Source of the DNA: Nanohaloarchaea archaeon SW_4_43_9
GTDB lineage: Archaea; Nanohalarchaeota; Nanosalinia; Nanosalinales; Nanosalinaceae
Direction of reading: 5' to 3'
Length of the DNA stretch: 30,489 nt
NCBI GenBank assembly: GCA_003009815.1
Contig: PXPD01000002.1
Location: 1-30,489 of the forward strand
The translations under genes and the position numbers were made by a program. Below, piece after piece: positions 15,214-21,932 of this stretch; within the stretch, counting starts at the first letter, position 1, and each line of letters begins with the position of its first letter. Below the pieces are notes generated by a model. The model made no database searches and had not been told where the DNA came from. It saw nothing but the letters and a program-made list of their open reading frames with translations.

Positions 15214-15966
15214 TCACTCCTTTTGGTTCTCTAGGTATTCTTTGAGGGTTTTCCTGTCTTTGTTGTCTTTTTCTGCTTCGATAAGTGCGTCGAAGTCAGG
15301 GTTCTCTATTTCTTTGATCTTGTCCTTTGAGTCGCTGATTGTTCCTGATACAACTTCATCATAATCAACTTCTGCAGTTGTTTCTTCGTCTTCTTCTGCT
15401 TCTTCTTTCTCTTCCTGTTCTTCCACTGCTTCCTCTATCTTTTCTTCAGTTTCTTCGTCTTCGAACTGTTCGTGTGCTCCTGATTCTCCGGACTGCATTT
15501 GCTGCATCATTTCCTGCTCCTCATCTTCTTCAAGTGCTTCTTCCAGTTCTTCTTCGTCTACCTGGATTGATTCGTAGTCGTCGACCTCAAACTTCTCCAG
15601 TCTGTCAGGATCTTCTACATTCAGTGCCACTATCTGAAGATTGGAGGGCCTGAGCGCTTTCTGCTGAAGTGAGCCATCGTTCCTTTCATTATCGATTCCG
15701 TCGATGTAGACTACTGTGTTTTCTCTATCGATACTATTGATTATACCTTCTGCGCCAGCTTCATCTCCTCTCATTACTTTCGCTCTGTCGCCGGTTCTTA
15801 CCTTGACTGTCCGGGTTCCAAGTTCATCTCTGAGTTCCTGAGAAGCGTTGGCTGAAACCAGTTTATCTTTTACGTGTAGAGGTGCGTTATCTCTGTATTT
15901 TCTCTGTTTGGAGGGGTTCTTGCTTGATTTCCATTCTTTGCTCCAGTTCTCTGTTTTCTGTGTCAT
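15214..15966 (-). CDS. rpl24: 50S ribosomal protein uL24 with acidic linker and C-terminal module
   Basis: 250 residues, about twice the usual archaeal length. Residues 1-115 are standard uL24, with the KOW motif (VRTGDRAKVMRGDEAGAEGI) and LRPSNLQIVALNVEDPDR. Residues about 130-200 are an acidic, low-complexity linker. The last 50 residues (from DYDEVVSGTISDSKD to KTLKEYLENQKE) are 60% identical to the last 50 of uS3, with the same linker style. This extension is not part of the usual uL24 fold. Confidence 0.96.
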   Translation of the reverse strand: MTQKTENWSKEWKSSKNPSKQRKYRDNAPLHVKDKLVSANASQELRDELGTRTVKVRTGDRAKVMRGDEAGAEGIINSIDRENTVVYIDGIDNERNDGSLQQKALRPSNLQIVALNVEDPDRLEKFEVDDYESIQVDEEELEEALEEDEEQEMMQQMQSGESGAHEQFEDEETEEKIEEAVEEQEEKEEAEEDEETTAEVDYDEVVSGTISDSKDKIKEIENPDFDALIEAEKDNKDRKTLKEYLENQKE

Positions 15967-15976
15967 TATTTTTTCC

Positions 15977-16375
15977 TCAGACTACCTGTGATGCGATTTT
16001 CCCGATTGGAGTGTATCTTTCAACTACTTCCTTTGCGATCGGTCCTCTTGTTACGGATCCTTTTGGAAGCCCTGTCTCCTCTACGAGTACTGCTGCGTTG
16101 TCTTCGAACTTGACCCTGAGTCCGTTTGGCCTCTGAAATTCTTTTCTCTGTCTTACAACAACTGCATCGAAGACCTGATTTTTGACTTCTTGGTCTCCTT
16201 TCAGAATTTTGACCATAACAACATCGCCGATTCCTGCTGAGTCTCTTCTACTTCTTCTTCCCTGTCGTGTTTTGACTCCGATTATCTCCAGTTTCTTAGC
16301 TCCCGAGTTGTCTGCGCATGTAAGTTCTGCTCCGATGTCCAGGGTTTTTGTGATATTGGATCCGATCGGTTTCAT
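15977..16375 (-). CDS. rpl14: 50S ribosomal protein uL14
   Basis: 132 residues, normal length. LTCADNSGAKKLEIIGVKTR, GDVVMVKILKGDQEVKNQVF, AVVVRQRKEFQRPNGLRVKF and ITRGPIAKE-like ending (SVTRGPIAKEVVERYTPIGK) are classic uL14 blocks. It lies under the L7/L12 stalk near intersubunit bridges. Confidence 0.98.
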   Translation of the reverse strand: MKPIGSNITKTLDIGAELTCADNSGAKKLEIIGVKTRQGRRSRRDSAGIGDVVMVKILKGDQEVKNQVFDAVVVRQRKEFQRPNGLRVKFEDNAAVLVEETGLPKGSVTRGPIAKEVVERYTPIGKIASQVV

Positions 16376-16404
16376 TTCAGAACCTGCCTCGCGTGTTCTT
16401 AGTA

Positions 16405-16421
16405 GAAAATCTTCGGTTTTC
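16405..16421 (-). repeat. Hairpin between uS17 and uL14
   Basis: GAAAATC-ttc-GGTTTTC (plus strand; GAAAACC-gaa-GATTTTC on the coding strand) forms a 7-bp stem with one G-U pair in the 58-base gap ahead of uL14. It is a member of the recurrent family. Confidence 0.6.
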
Positions 16422-16433
16422 GGTCATTTGAAA

Positions 16434-16721
16434 TCACTCTTCGATTATTTCGGTTATGACTGTGCTTTTGGTTTTTGAGATAGGCTTTGTCTCTTCAATT
16501 CTTACCTTGTCACCTTCTTCTACTTCAAGGTCTTCAGGTACGTGAGAAGTGATCTTGGTGTTACGTCTCTCGTATCTCTCATATTTTGGAACTTTCTGGC
16601 TGTGTTCCCATCTCACTGTTGCTGATTTCTCCATCTTTGTAGATTCTACTGTTCCTGTGAATGAGCTTCCTCTAGTAGGAAACTCTATACTCGTTGATTT
16701 TTGTGTTTCTTGCTGTGCCAA
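16434..16721 (-). CDS. rps17: 30S ribosomal protein uS17
   Basis: 95 residues. RGSSFTGTVESTKMEKSATV, RYERYERRNTKITSHVPEDL and EEGDKVRIEETKPISKTKS are typical of archaeal uS17. It begins with TTG; the AGGTGA Shine-Dalgarno lies about 9 bases ahead, and no nearby ATG fits. First gene of the transcript that runs to SecY, with a TATA (TTTAAAAG) 35-45 bases upstream. Confidence 0.95.
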   Translation of the reverse strand: MAQQETQKSTSIEFPTRGSSFTGTVESTKMEKSATVRWEHSQKVPKYERYERRNTKITSHVPEDLEVEEGDKVRIEETKPISKTKSTVITEIIEE

Positions 16722-16754
16722 GATCTGTTCACCTGTGAATGATGAAAGTGGATG

Positions 16755-16767
16755 TAATTCTTTTAAA
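16755..16767 (-). promoter_or_regulatory. Promoter of the uS17-led spc operon
   Basis: CTTGGTTTAAAAG on the minus strand, 34-46 bases ahead of the uS17 TTG start, identical to the element ahead of the EMC3 gene (8504-8520). Confidence 0.6.
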
Positions 16768-16945
16768 CCAAGTGACTCCAGACATAGACCTGAGAAGCGC
16801 TACTCTATGAAAAGCGGGTTTTCCAGGCCGTCCAGAGTATCGGTTGATTCACCTAGATCCCATACAAAAGGATCAAGTGATCTATCCGACTCCAAACGGG
16901 TCAAACTGTGTAACTCAAAATAGAATACAAGTTTTAAAAAGGGGT
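16768..16945 (-). ncRNA. Possible small structured RNA of unknown type
   Basis: No ORF is visible. A strong minus-strand TATA (CTTTTTAAAACTTG, about 16927-16940) would start a transcript near 16905. The following 140 bases contain a CACTTGATCC / GGATC-t-AGGTG stem, an ACTCT...AGAGT stem enclosing GAAAA-cccgc-TTTTC (16809-16823), and pairing of GAGTCGG with CCGatACTC. It does not show boxes of C/D RNAs, tRNA arms or signatures of 5S, SRP or RNase P RNA. It could be an RNA gene or simply decayed spacer. Confidence 0.35.
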
Positions 16946-16967
16946 TTGGGTTTTGGTCTACATAGCT

Positions 16968-17185
16968 TCATTTACCGAGTAACTTCCGATCTGTCTGGTC
17001 TTCGGCTCTCCCATCTATTAGTTTTCCGTCCAGTTTTATCTGTTCATTATCTTTCTTCGACTGGTTTTGTCTCGTCGGTTATTTGCCCTGAAATTCCTAA
17101 CTAGCTTTTATCCTCAATTAATTACCTCTACTTTTAGTCCAGTTAATTTGTGTCTCGGAGGCTCAGGTGTGATTGTTATTTCCAT
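16968..17185 (-). pseudogene. rnp1: Decayed rnp1: RNase P protein subunit p29 (Rpp29/Pop4)
   Basis: Pieces in three frames match archaeal p29 in order. From an ATG at 17185: MEITITPEPPRHKLTGLKVE then VIN, ended by TGA at 17116-17114. After another stop and a one-base shift comes KLV / GISGQITDETK (about 17097-17060), the family G-I-x-G-x-V-x-D-E-T-x block. About 20-25 codons normally between this and the end are missing. Then, in another frame, QIKLDGKLIDGRAEDQ and TDRKLLGK (17042-16971), matching the family I-x-v-x-G-x-L-i-x-R-P-E-D-R end, and a TGA at 16968. Its site between aIF1 and uS17 is exactly where archaea carry rnp1. The remnant is 218 bases against about 290 expected. Its start overlaps the end of the GNAT gene. 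Confidence 0.85.
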
Positions 17186-17702
17186 TCGTTTTCCAGTATT
17201 CCATATATGTTGACATCTTGGAACTCTCCATCTACATAGGTGTGTTCTCTGAACTTGCCCTCTTTCTGGAAACCTAGTTTCTCCCTGATTCTGTTGGAAC
17301 CTTTATTGTCCTTGTAGGCTCGAGCCATCATTCTATGGTAGTTGAGTTCATTGAATCCGTATCCTGTAATGAGTTTGGCTACTTCTGTTCCATAACTTTT
17401 CCGTGGTGATTGGTTTCTATCCATATTCCTATCTTTGCTACTCTTATCTCGTCTTCTACTTCTTCCAAAGATACTATTCCTATTATTTTTTCTTCTATAC
17501 AGATAGCAAGGTGAATGTCTTTCTGATTACTGATTATGTCTTGAAAGAATTCTTTTTCCTGTTCTAGATTGACGGGTTTTCTAGCCGTGAGAAACTCTCG
17601 TATTTCAGGGTTGTTGATCCCGTCTCTTAGAAACTCTATATCTTCTTCCTCGATTGTTCGAAGATTGACCTTTTCTCCTTCCAGAAATACTGCTCCGGGC
17701 AT
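17176..17702 (-). pseudogene. GNAT N-acetyltransferase (RimJ/RimL type) with frameshift
   Basis: Two overlapping frames make one acetyltransferase. The first (17702 to about 17390) has LRTIEEEDIEFLRDGINNPE, LAICIEEKIIGIVSLEEVED and AKIGIWIETNHHGK. The second (to 17176) has SYGTEVAKLITGYGFNELNY, RMMARAYKDNKGSNRIREKL and GFQKEGKFREHTYVDGEFQD. A single A missing from the GGAAAAGTT run (about 17396-17401) breaks the acetyl-CoA loop between HHGK and SYGTE; adding one A restores the whole GNAT fold of about 175 residues. Such enzymes acetylate protein N termini or small molecules. The gene follows aIF1 and leads into the rnp1 pseudogene. Sequencing error is possible. Confidence 0.85.
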
Positions 17703-17750
17703 ATATAGAGCTGGAAAATTAAATAGTAAAAATATATTGGGAGAGGTCTT

Positions 17751-18059
17751 CTAGTTCTGGACTTCTATCTGGTTTCGTGAGAAGCCTTCTTCTTCCAGAA
17801 CATCTGTGATTCGGTGGGTGTGGTCGCCTTGAAGCTGGATCTGACCATTTTTGGCTGTTCCACCGCATGCTAGTTTTGTCTTCAGCGTAGAACTGAGTTC
17901 GTCGAGATCCACATCGTCGGATAGACCTTCGATGACGGTCATCTCTTTTCCGAAGCTTCTGGTATCGATTTTAACAGTTATCTTTTGTTCGTCCCGCGCT
18001 ATATCGTCACATACGCACAGGTCTTTAGGCATTCCGCATTTAGAACAATTTTCAGACAT
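17751..18059 (-). CDS. sui1: Translation initiation factor aIF1 (SUI1)
   Basis: 102 residues, usual size. An N-terminal zinc-binding-like CSKCGMPKDLCVC, then ITVKIDTRSFGKEMTVIEGL, KLACGGTAKNGQIQLQGDHT and the C-terminal helix. aIF1 checks start-codon pairing on the 30S subunit. Located after uL29 as in other archaea. Confidence 0.97.
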   Translation of the reverse strand: MSENCSKCGMPKDLCVCDDIARDEQKITVKIDTRSFGKEMTVIEGLSDDVDLDELSSTLKTKLACGGTAKNGQIQLQGDHTHRITDVLEEEGFSRNQIEVQN

Positions 18060-18071
18060 TTTAGTATACTT

Positions 18072-18266
18072 TTAATCCTCGTTTCGAACAGTTTTGATAC
18101 GTGCAATGGTTTTCTTGATCTCGCCTATTCTTCCCGGGTTATCTGCGAATCCACCGGTTTCGATCTGTCCTCTCTCCTCTACGATTTCTTTCTTGAAATC
18201 TGCAAGTTTCTCGTCGAGTTCTCTCTTGTCCATGTTTCTTATCTCATCTGCTGTTAGGATAGCCAC
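18072..18266 (-). CDS. rpl29: 50S ribosomal protein uL29
   Basis: 64 residues, a two-helix protein. AILTADEIRNMDKRELDEKL, DFKKEIVEERGQIETGG and NPGRIGEIKKTIARIKTVRN match archaeal uL29. It surrounds the exit tunnel with uL23 and helps dock SRP and chaperones. Follows uS3. Confidence 0.96.
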   Translation of the reverse strand: MAILTADEIRNMDKRELDEKLADFKKEIVEERGQIETGGFADNPGRIGEIKKTIARIKTVRNED

Positions 18267-18292
18267 TGTTTAATCACCTTTTCTTCGAGTTT

Positions 18293-19387
18293 TTATTCTT
18301 TCTTATTCTCAAGCCATTGTTTGAAGGTTTTTCTATCTTTGTTGTCTTTCTCTGTTTCAAGTGCTGCTTCGTAGTCCGGATCGTCAAGATTGTCTAGTGC
18401 ATCTTTTGCATCGCTGATGGTTCCTGAGACGATATCCTCGTAGTCTGTTTCTTCCTCGGAATCTTCTGTGGCTGCTTTGTTTTGTTCCTTAGTTTCTTCT
18501 GTATCCGGTTCCGGTGTCTCTTCATCTGCATCGGGTTCTCCCTTGGATGTTTCTTCAGGCTCTTTCTCTTCTACTTCTTCAGTTTCGTCTTCTGATTCTA
18601 TTTCCGCTACCTCTCCGCTTTCGAACACATCTCTTACTTCTTCCTTAGAGACATCTGCTGGCTGTACCTCTTCAAGTTCTTCGACCGCTCTCTCTATTTC
18701 GGATGCGGTCATGTTCTCCGCTTCATCTATGATCTTTGCGATGATCTCCGGTTTTTCTGCTTCATCCGGTGCTTCAACTGTTTCATGGATCAGTTCTTTC
18801 TCCACGTCCACGTCTCTATGCATGAACTCTGGGATTTCCTTCATCAGTCGTACTTTTACGCCGATTGCTCCCGGCTTGGTTCTCGCAAGTTTGTATCCTG
18901 TATCAACGTTTTCCTGTGATGTGTTCCCACATCTTTTAACGTACCCGAATGAGAATTTCTCTGTTCGTCCTCTGTTTCCTGATAGTTTTCCTGATACCTC
19001 GATTTCTGCTCCTAGTACTCCTGATTCTTTTACTCTTCTCAAGTATGTGTATCCTACTCTTTTTGCCTGTCCGCCTTTTTCCAGCCAGTCTGCCATTGAC
19101 TGTGCGACGATTTGTGCGTCTGCGTCAGGGTTTTCTATTTCGTTTACCTCAATCTGAGGATTCTCGAAATCAAATACTCTTTCTGTTTTCTTTGTAAGTT
19201 CTTTGATTCTGCTTCCGCCTCTTCCGATTACAAGTCCCGGTTTCTGTGCGTGGATGACTATCTTGGTCGAGGTCGGTGTTCTCACGATGTCTGCGTGTGA
19301 GTACCCTGCGCCTTCAAGTTCGTCCTGAAGGTATTCGTGCAGTTTTACCTTTCTTGCACCTTTTTCGATAAACTCTTTTTTCTGCAC
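18293..19387 (-). CDS. rps3: 30S ribosomal protein uS3 with acidic linker and C-terminal module
   Basis: 364 residues against about 210-300 in archaea. Residues 1-90 are the KH domain (IVIHAQKPGLVIGRGGSRIK); about 90-210 the C-terminal uS3 domain (GAEIEVSGKLSGNRGRTEKF, KLARTKPGAIGVKVRLMKEI). Residues about 215-310 are a strongly acidic linker. The last 50 residues (DYEDIVSGTISDAKD ... DNKDRKTFKQWLENKKE) share 30 of 50 positions with the end of uL24. uS3 forms the mRNA entry site; the extra module would project from the subunit surface. Confidence 0.96.
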   Translation of the reverse strand: MQKKEFIEKGARKVKLHEYLQDELEGAGYSHADIVRTPTSTKIVIHAQKPGLVIGRGGSRIKELTKKTERVFDFENPQIEVNEIENPDADAQIVAQSMADWLEKGGQAKRVGYTYLRRVKESGVLGAEIEVSGKLSGNRGRTEKFSFGYVKRCGNTSQENVDTGYKLARTKPGAIGVKVRLMKEIPEFMHRDVDVEKELIHETVEAPDEAEKPEIIAKIIDEAENMTASEIERAVEELEEVQPADVSKEEVRDVFESGEVAEIESEDETEEVEEKEPEETSKGEPDADEETPEPDTEETKEQNKAATEDSEEETDYEDIVSGTISDAKDALDNLDDPDYEAALETEKDNKDRKTFKQWLENKKE

Positions 19388-19390
19388 TCA

Positions 19391-19438
19391 AAAATCACCC
19401 TCGTGATTTTCTGCGTGTGCTGAAATTCTTTGAATTTC
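19391..19438 (-). repeat. Two tandem hairpins between uL22 and uS3
   Basis: AAAATCAC-cctc-GTGATTTT (19391-19410) and GAAATTC-ttt-GAATTTC (19422-19438) are both perfect, filling the 72-base gap just ahead of the uS3 start. They resemble the hairpins in the other two true gaps of the operon. Confidence 0.65.
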
Positions 19439-19459
19439 GCTCATATTATCTTTTACCTC

Positions 19460-19876
19460 TTATTTCTGTTCTACAACTAGTTTTACGTGTGAGCTTTTGA
19501 TTTCACGGCCTCTATGTCTTTTCGGTGTTCTAATGCTTGGTCCCTGGTTAGTTACCACGTTCTCAATCTTGAGAGCGTTCCTATTGAGACCTTCGTTCTC
19601 TGCATTGCTTTCTGCCTGTTCAACCAGTTCAAGCATTTTTTCGGATGCCTTTACAGGGTATTTTCCTGGTCCGCCGCTTGACTTGTGGCCAGCTCCGGAG
19701 TCGAACTTTGTCATCGGCACAGGTAGTTTTTTTTCGATTACTCTTTCCAGCTTGTTCTTTGCTTTCTCTACTTCATCTCCTTTTATGAAGCGCCCGATTT
19801 CTGTGGAATCCTTCCAGGATACCCGGAGGTTTTTGCCGACCGCTTTGGCTTGATGTGGTTCTGTCTGCAATGCCAT
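19460..19876 (-). CDS. rpl22: 50S ribosomal protein uL22
   Basis: 138 residues. The archaeal signatures AKAVGKNLRVSWKDSTEIGR, PVPMTKFDSGAGHKSS and IRTPKRHRGREIKSSHVKLV are clear. Its hairpin lines the exit tunnel. Between uS19 and uS3 in canonical order. Confidence 0.97.
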   Translation of the reverse strand: MALQTEPHQAKAVGKNLRVSWKDSTEIGRFIKGDEVEKAKNKLERVIEKKLPVPMTKFDSGAGHKSSGGPGKYPVKASEKMLELVEQAESNAENEGLNRNALKIENVVTNQGPSIRTPKRHRGREIKSSHVKLVVEQK

Positions 19877-19887
19877 CTATATTGCCT

Positions 19888-20268
19888 CTATTTGAGCGGT
19901 ACGTGCTGGGAAGATCTTGTAGCTCCCAGTCCTGGTGCGCTGTGTGATACTTCTTTCCGGGTTTTCGAGAACTCGCCTAAGTAGTGTCCGAGCATTTCTT
20001 CGTCGATCTCTACTTCGATGAATCTCTGTCCGTTATATACTTCAACAGTGTTTCCAACCATTTTCGGTACCACGATCATGTCTCTTTCATGTGTCTTTAC
20101 TCTGTCTTTTTCTTCAAGATCTTTGAGCATCTTTTTCTCGTTGTCTCTTAATCCTCTCTGAATTTTTCTTCTTCCTCTTGCGTCAAGCAGTTCCGAAAAC
20201 TGGTTCAGATTCATCTGCTTGAGTTCATCCATCGTTTTTCCTCTGAATGTGAATTCTTCATCTGACAT
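19888..20268 (-). CDS. rps19: 30S ribosomal protein uS19
   Basis: 126 residues. FTFRGKTMDELKQMNLNQFS, MIVVPKMVGNTVEVYNGQRF, MLGHYLGEFSKTRKEVSHSA and GLGATRSSQHVPLK are diagnostic of archaeal uS19. The start at 20268 is fixed by a GAGGTGA Shine-Dalgarno and overlaps the preceding unknown gene's stop (TAATG). Confidence 0.97.
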   Translation of the reverse strand: MSDEEFTFRGKTMDELKQMNLNQFSELLDARGRRKIQRGLRDNEKKMLKDLEEKDRVKTHERDMIVVPKMVGNTVEVYNGQRFIEVEIDEEMLGHYLGEFSKTRKEVSHSAPGLGATRSSQHVPLK

Positions 20269-20579
20269 TATAGTTTCACCTCGAATGGATGATCTGTGGT
20301 TGCTGCTATCATTGCATCTCCCCATGGTATTCCTTCATCTTTTTCTTCTATTACGGATTCATGATAGCTGATTATATCATCAAATTGCTGGTATATGACT
20401 GTGAGTGCATCCTCTTCTAGACTTTCTCTCTCTTTACCTATTTCGTTTATGATATAGTCTGTTGCGTTTTCCAGAACTGCTCTTCTCTTCCTCTGATATT
20501 CTTGACTTTCTGACTCTATATTTCCTAGAGCAGCATCGTAGAAATCATCGTTTGCTGCTTCCAGTTTTATTTCGTTCAT
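20268..20579 (-). CDS. Unknown acidic helical protein inserted between uL2 and uS19
   Basis: 103 residues; no family recognised. Helical, with YDAALGNIESESQEYQRKRR, NATDYIINEIGKERESLEED and a C-terminal GIPWGDAMIAATTDHPFEVK. No signal or membrane segment. A good GAGGT Shine-Dalgarno lies 7-10 bases before the ATG and the stop overlaps the uS19 start, so it is translated within the operon. uL2 and uS19 are adjacent in nearly all archaea, so this gene is a lineage-specific insertion. Confidence 0.82.
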   Translation of the reverse strand: MNEIKLEAANDDFYDAALGNIESESQEYQRKRRAVLENATDYIINEIGKERESLEEDALTVIYQQFDDIISYHESVIEEKDEGIPWGDAMIAATTDHPFEVKL

Positions 20580-20590
20580 GTATTTAACCT

Positions 20591-21295
20591 CTAGTCGTTC
20601 TTCTTTTTACCGGAGCGTTTGGCCCCTATGTTTCCGACTTTGCTTCCGGGTGAAGCATGTTCGGAAACTGTCTTTGGCTGTCCAGGTTTTGCTGATCCAC
20701 CGAATGGATGGTCTACTGCGTTCATTGATACTGCGGAAACTGTTGGGTAAGGTTTTCCTTTTGCCTTCATAGCGTGGTGCTTGTTTCCTGCCTTGACGAA
20801 TGGTTTCTCCTTTCTTCCGCCTGCTGCTACTTTACCGATTGTAGCTCGGCATTTAGTACTTAGTTTTTTGAAGTCCTTGCTTGGAAGCCGGATTCTTACT
20901 CCGTCCTGTTCGTGCGTTACAACGAATGCGTATGTTCCGGAGCTTCTGACAAGTTTTCCGCCGTCGTTCGGCTGTAGTTCAATATTGTAGATTGGGACTC
21001 CTTCCGGGATTTCTCCTAGAGGCATTGTGTTTCCTTCTTTGATCTCTGCTGATACGCCTATCTCTATTTCCTGTCCGACTTCAATGTTTTCCGGTGCGAG
21101 AATATTTCTTTTCTCTCCGTCCTCGAACTCTATTACTGCTACAGGAGCTGTTCTTAAAGAGTTGTGCTGTAGATCTACGACTGTTCCTGTTGTTTCTGCG
21201 TTCTTGTTTTCTACATCTCCACTTCCGTGATGTGAGTTTGCACGGTAGTTAGGAGATCCTTTCCCTCTTCTCTGTTGTCGTAGTGGCGATCCCAT
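20591..21295 (-). CDS. rpl2: 50S ribosomal protein uL2
   Basis: 234 residues, normal for archaea. GTVVDLQHNSLRTAPVAVIE, GEIPEGVPIYNIELQPNDGG, TYAFVVTHEQDGVRIRLPSK and VSMNAVDHPFGGSAKPGQPK (the catalytic-centre His segment) are present. Essential for peptidyl transfer and subunit joining. GAGGTGA precedes the start, which overlaps the previous stop (TAATG). Confidence 0.98.
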   Translation of the reverse strand: MGSPLRQQRRGKGSPNYRANSHHGSGDVENKNAETTGTVVDLQHNSLRTAPVAVIEFEDGEKRNILAPENIEVGQEIEIGVSAEIKEGNTMPLGEIPEGVPIYNIELQPNDGGKLVRSSGTYAFVVTHEQDGVRIRLPSKDFKKLSTKCRATIGKVAAGGRKEKPFVKAGNKHHAMKAKGKPYPTVSAVSMNAVDHPFGGSAKPGQPKTVSEHASPGSKVGNIGAKRSGKKKND

Positions 21296-21612
21296 TATAA
21301 GTTCACCTCTTCTAAGTGTGTTCTAAGTTCTTCATAGTCGCCTTCTCTAGCTAGTTCATCTGTTTCCGGCACTTCAGTATTATCCTGTAACCCGGGATTG
21401 GCGAAGTTCCAAACCGTATTATTGAGTACTTTTACTGCTCTTTCAAAGTTGAAAGATCCGCCTTCTTGATGGTCTATATCTTCTTCTCCGGTAGGGTATT
21501 CCTCTTCTAGAGAGTCTACTAAGTCGTATACTCCTTCGAACTGGGGTATATCGTAGTTGTCCTCTGTGATCGATTCTATATATTCGTCAGCTGTGAGTTG
21601 TGTAACACTCAT
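21295..21612 (-). CDS. Unknown acidic protein inserted between uL23 and uL2
   Basis: 105 residues; no family recognised. Highly acidic: TADEYIESITEDNYDIPQFE, VYDLVDSLEEEYPTGEEDID, FNFERAVKVLNNTVWNFANP. Starts immediately after the uL23 stop and its own stop overlaps the uL2 start, so translation is coupled on both sides. It is not similar to the other inserted protein at 20268-20579 apart from size and acidity. Confidence 0.8.
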   Translation of the reverse strand: MSVTQLTADEYIESITEDNYDIPQFEGVYDLVDSLEEEYPTGEEDIDHQEGGSFNFERAVKVLNNTVWNFANPGLQDNTEVPETDELAREGDYEELRTHLEEVNL

Positions 21613-21882
21613 TTACATCATCCCCATTTTGGTGGCAACATCCATTGCATCGTCGGAATCTGAAAGGCTGACGAACGCTTTTTTCTTTGCCTGTGGAGTG
21701 ATATTCGTGTTTACTTTTTTAACCGTGACATCAAACAGCGTTTCGACTGCGTCTCCGATCTGGTTCTTATCCGCTTCTAGATCGACTATTAGAACAAGCT
21801 TGTTCTCTCTGTCAACCTGATCCATTGCTTTCTCTGTCATGTGAGGGTTTTCTATTACATCCCAAGCCTTGTCTGTTTCCAT
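21613..21882 (-). CDS. rpl23: 50S ribosomal protein uL23
   Basis: 89 residues. WDVIENPHMTEKAMDQVDRE, NKLVLIVDLEADKNQIGDAV, TLFDVTVKKVNTNITPQAKK and KAFVSLSDSDDAMDVATKMG match archaeal uL23, the exit-tunnel dock for SRP. GGTGATG lies about 8 bases before the ATG. Confidence 0.97.
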   Translation of the reverse strand: METDKAWDVIENPHMTEKAMDQVDRENKLVLIVDLEADKNQIGDAVETLFDVTVKKVNTNITPQAKKKAFVSLSDSDDAMDVATKMGMM

Positions 21883-21932
21883 TATTCTACATCACCGTGT
21901 GTTGTGGTCTGAGAAGATTTCATGTTTTTTGA

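Noticed and set aside
16768..16945. tRNA, 5S, SRP or RNase P RNA in the non-coding gap
   Set aside because: No T-arm TTCRAAT motif, no acceptor pairing, and none of the conserved boxes of the other RNAs could be found by eye.
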